DNA of 64,000 bases from Paenibacillus massiliensis subsp. panacisoli DSM 21345 (GTDB lineage: Bacteria > Bacillota > Bacilli > Paenibacillales > Paenibacillaceae), in NCBI RefSeq assembly GCF_000426545.1, contig NZ_AUFO01000001.1, forward strand, positions 372,001 to 436,000, in the 5' to 3' direction. Within the stretch, counting starts at the first letter, position 1, and each line of letters opens with the position of its first letter. Made by a program: the position numbers and the translations under genes. The notes beneath the pieces were generated by a model. It did no database searches, was not told the origin of the DNA, and saw nothing but the letters and a program-made list of their open reading frames with translations. Below are positions 61,717 through 64,000 of this stretch, in pieces.

Positions 61717-61763
61717 AAAGCCAGATCTCTGCAGCGAGTTAAGCTGGAGGATCTGGCTTTTTG
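61717..61763. terminator. Bidirectional terminator between the repeat element and the YvyF-like gene
   Basis: 9-bp stem AGCCAGATC/GATCTGGCT with flanking A and T runs, placed to stop nir read-through and the minus-strand gene at 61842. Confidence 0.75.
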
Positions 61764-61841
61764 CAAGTTGTACTATAAGAAATGGTAACTGCTCTGTTAC
61801 CTCAGTAGAGTCTTCTAATAGACGATTAGACGTGGCTACAG

Positions 61842-62228
61842 CTAGTAGCGTGCTTGCTGGGCGATGGAGAAGGTATGACGCCTAGGCAGTCGTCTAGCCA
61901 TCTGCTGCACAGTCTCTGTGATTGATTGATGACAATTGTGGCAAAGTCGTCCCTCACCGATCGGATGACGGCAGGATTCGCAAGGATAGGTCAGATTAGC
62001 GTATGTATATGAAAATTTGCGTGTCTTGACCCAATGAGCAACCTGTGCATATTCGATCCCGGCGGCGTTGCTTAGTTCTTCTGTCGTCGCCTGCGGATGC
62101 TTCCATAAATAATCGGTGCAGAAATCAAGCTTGCGGTCCTTATCCGAGCTGCAGTTCTGGCAGAGGTTGCGAGGATTTCTACGAAATATGGAACCACATT
62201 CAGGACAGTTCATTGTCTGTAACTCCAT
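61842..62228 (-). CDS. YvyF-like zinc-ribbon protein (TIGR03826 flagellar operon type)
   Basis: 128 aa. Two zinc ribbons: 'NCPECGSIFRRNPRNLCQNC' near residues 7-26 and 'CESCRHPIGEGRLCHNC' near 85. Between them is a helical part with a helix-turn-helix look ('ATTEELSNAAGIEYAQVAHWVKTRKF'). This is the YvyF layout, a small protein of the flagellar regulon in Bacilli. Here no flagellar genes are adjacent. ATG 62228 is preferred over 62237 by spacing to AAAGGA. Confidence 0.75.
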   Translation of the reverse strand: MELQTMNCPECGSIFRRNPRNLCQNCSSDKDRKLDFCTDYLWKHPQATTEELSNAAGIEYAQVAHWVKTRKFSYTYANLTYPCESCRHPIGEGRLCHNCHQSITETVQQMARRLPRRHTFSIAQQARY

Positions 62229-62237
62229 AATAATCAT

Positions 62238-62541
62238 TCCTTTGTCATGTCGGATTTGAGTCTATGGATATATAATACTATGACTTATTGACTATATCCA
62301 CTAGTTATTTAGACTTAAGAACTATTTCTTTTGAAATAAACTAATTGCATATGGATCCTAGTGCCTATTTGTCGAGAATATTGGAAAGTAATATTTTCAC
62401 AATGTTATAGTATTACCCCATTGTATTCCGATTATTCAGCAGATATGCTGTGTGAAGGTCTTTTCTACGGTGGGAAGTATGGATATAGACATGATCCAGT
62501 ATTGGACTAGCTCAAATATATGAAGCGGGGGAATTAGTGAT
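62238..62541. other. AT-rich spacer with no supported gene
   Basis: It likely holds promoters for the two divergent genes, but no hexamer pair is convincing by eye. No hairpin of note. Confidence 0.4.
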
Positions 62542-62964
62542 ATGAATCATGAATGGACACCATCATTCGAAGTAGAGCTCATAGATGTCATACGACATAA
62601 CAGCATCCATGCCTTGCAGGTGGGACAGCCCGAGGGTGTCGTAGTGAGTTGTCTGGGGGAGCCAGAACTGCCCGCTGCAAAAGTAAGTAAAAAATCGACG
62701 ATGGTCCATTATACATACGGTAACGTTACAGTGATGGTAGAGCATGGGGATGTGATCGCAATGGATATTGATCTGCATGGCAATCGACAGAAGGTAGTGC
62801 ATCCGGGGATAGTTGCTACATGGGGGTTGAAGGAATGGCAAAGCTTTGCTGGGGATCAAGGCTGGAGTCTGGAGCGTGTCCATGATATTGTCCAGATCCG
62901 GGGGGAAGTCATTACTCTTGGTCTATCTCTTGATGGCAAAATAGGGATGGTATCCATGCGCTAG
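62542..62964 (+). CDS. Protein of unknown function (140 aa), immunity-protein-like pattern
   Basis: Not recognised. The pattern 'QVGQPEGVVVSCLGEPELPAAKVSKKSTMVHYTYGNVTVMVEHGDVIAMDIDLHG' followed by a Trp-containing helix ('GLKEWQSFAGDQGW') resembles small beta-rich proteins that include some toxin-immunity families. No toxin gene is nearby, so this is only a hint. GCGGGGGAA precedes the ATG. It is monocistronic, with a strong terminator downstream. Confidence 0.55.
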   Translation: MNHEWTPSFEVELIDVIRHNSIHALQVGQPEGVVVSCLGEPELPAAKVSKKSTMVHYTYGNVTVMVEHGDVIAMDIDLHGNRQKVVHPGIVATWGLKEWQSFAGDQGWSLERVHDIVQIRGEVITLGLSLDGKIGMVSMR

Positions 62965-63061
62965 TCAGTAGCAGGTTCGAGTGAAGTATGCCTTGCTCAC
63001 CGCTTCGACATGAACTAACGAAGTGATGAACCGATCTCATCTCATGGAGGTGATTACAAAG

Positions 63062-63110
63062 AGGTGTCCCAAGAGCCGTAGAATGGCTGCCTGGGACACC
63101 TTTGGTTTTT
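63062..63110 (+). terminator. Terminator after the 140-aa gene
   Basis: 10-bp stem AGGTGTCCCA/TGGGACACCT with inner AGCC/GGCT, and a T-rich tail. It may also close the minus-strand MFS gene. Confidence 0.85.
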
Positions 63111-63166
63111 ACGTAAGCTAATCCTCGATCTTAAATTCCTATAGCTGCGCTGTAAACAAACTTCAC

Positions 63167-64000
63167 TTATGAGGCAGCTGCGTGTTCCCGCCTAGTCAAG
63201 CGTCGGTGGGCTATGAGCAGCAGGGGCAGTCCCAGCGCTGTCGTCAATGCAAGTGGGGCGAAGATAAGTAGGCCGTTATGTACTCCGACTCCATCAAGCA
63301 GGAGACCTCCCAGTATCGGGGCCAACACGTTGCCTATATTGTTGAAGCCAATAGTGCCAAAATAGGTGCCACGCCATTCCGGCTGGGCGATGCGGTCAAT
63401 TAGTACGTCCATCATCGTGAACATGAGCACCTCACCAACGGTAAACAAGACGACACCAAGCATCAGCACAATTAACCCGCTTGCCGTACCGAAGACGAGC
63501 AGACTGGCGGCTACGCAAAGATTACCCAGGATTAGGGGAATAACAGGCGGGAATTTACTCGCTGCCTTGACCACTGGATACTGAACGACAAGGACGGTAA
63601 TCGCATTGAGTGTCAGCATGTAGGAGAAGAGGCGGGTGCCGTCCTCAAACAGCGGACTGGTAGCGAGATATTGCGCCAAGGTTGAGCTAAAATGACCGTA
63701 GCCAAGCACGCAGAAGACCGTGCCGATCAGAATCGGCAAGAACACTTTGTCACGGCTGGTTGTACGTAATGCTTCTCGGATGCTTGGAGAGCTGCCAGTC
63801 TTAGCGGTAGCGACAGGAACTGCATGGGATCTGAATTGGATAAAGATGACCACTCCATAGACAATATAAATCAATCCAGCGATCATAAAGGGAAATGTGG
63901 ACTGTGCGGAGCCTAGGGCCACGCCAAGGAGCGGACCGAACACAACACCTAGATTAATGGCAAAATACCGCAGGTTGAATACGAGCAGCTTCTTATCCTT
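63167..64000 (-). CDS. MFS transporter, 5' end outside window
   Basis: The frame stays open to the window end (reading KLLVFNLRYFAINLGVVFGPLLG), so the start and first membrane segments lie beyond 64000. About 278 C-terminal residues are seen with seven or eight membrane segments. The even repeat and 'AQPEWRGTYFGTIGFNNIGNVLAPILGGLLLDGVG' with motif C-like 'GPLLGVALG' are MFS features of the drug-efflux type (inference). The substrate is unknown. Confidence 0.85.
   Translation of the reverse strand, partial: KDKKLLVFNLRYFAINLGVVFGPLLGVALGSAQSTFPFMIAGLIYIVYGVVIFIQFRSHAVPVATAKTGSSPSIREALRTTSRDKVFLPILIGTVFCVLGYGHFSSTLAQYLATSPLFEDGTRLFSYMLTLNAITVLVVQYPVVKAASKFPPVIPLILGNLCVAASLLVFGTASGLIVLMLGVVLFTVGEVLMFTMMDVLIDRIAQPEWRGTYFGTIGFNNIGNVLAPILGGLLLDGVGVHNGLLIFAPLALTTALGLPLLLIAHRRLTRREHAAAS

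Noticed and set aside
1..64000. CRISPR arrays, transposases, integrases or tRNA-linked islands
   Set aside because: No spaced identical repeats, no recognisable mobile-element proteins and no tRNA seen on either strand.

Overview
The window is chromosomal DNA from an endospore-forming Firmicute, most likely Paenibacillus or a close relative (inference). The evidence is the conserved 'ylo' housekeeping cluster in Bacillus-like order, the sporulation genes spoVM and spoVIF, RemA, the YlbF/YlbG pair, Gram-positive Shine-Dalgarno sites with frequent TTG/GTG starts, and moderate GC content. There are no tRNA or rRNA genes, transposases, prophage genes or CRISPR arrays.

Layout. 1-7.1 kb: a truncated helicase-associated protein, ylbF-ylbG, an orphan 140-aa protein, a LysR regulator overlapping a PHP phosphoesterase, and rqcH on the minus strand. 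7.1-37 kb: the core cluster, comprising a Ca2+-type P-ATPase with a long structured leader, dapF, a secreted protein, a bifunctional homocysteine methyltransferase/MTHFR, yicC, remA, gmk, rpoZ, coaBC, priA, def, fmt, rsmB, rlmN, prpC, prkC, rsgA, rpe, a Rid-family protein, the 26-codon spoVM, rpmB (minus), fakA, a DegV/FakB protein, recG and spoVIF. Many of these genes overlap by 4 nt or are only a few bases apart, as in an operon.

37-64 kb is accessory. An arsR-arsC-arsB operon carries two ATAAG-N6-CTTAT operators. A Y-family polymerase plus YolD pair sits behind two LexA boxes, and a third perfect LexA-like box lies before an unrecognised 133-aa gene. A MerR-methyltransferase fusion precedes an SAH/MTA deaminase; both have promoters with the stretched 19-bp spacer typical of MerR control. 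Next come an EamA transporter, a lipoprotein, a YitT-family membrane protein behind a leader that could switch ribosome access, a YdaT-like protein, msrAB, a TVP38-type membrane protein, a manganese (yybP-ykoY) riboswitch before terC, an AraC regulator divergent from a sugar-type Gfo/Idh, TIM-barrel and ThuA gene set, an HxlR regulator, and a nirB-nirD-nirC nitrite operon behind a perfect Fnr-type box at -41.5. The window ends with a repeat-containing spacer, a YvyF-like zinc-ribbon protein, an orphan protein and a truncated MFS transporter.

The strongest candidates for something undescribed are the YitT leader (47048-47331), the MerR-methyltransferase/deaminase pair, the LexA-box orphan at 44.1-44.5 kb, and the degenerate repeat after nirC. 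All searches and foldings remain to be done; everything here was read by eye.
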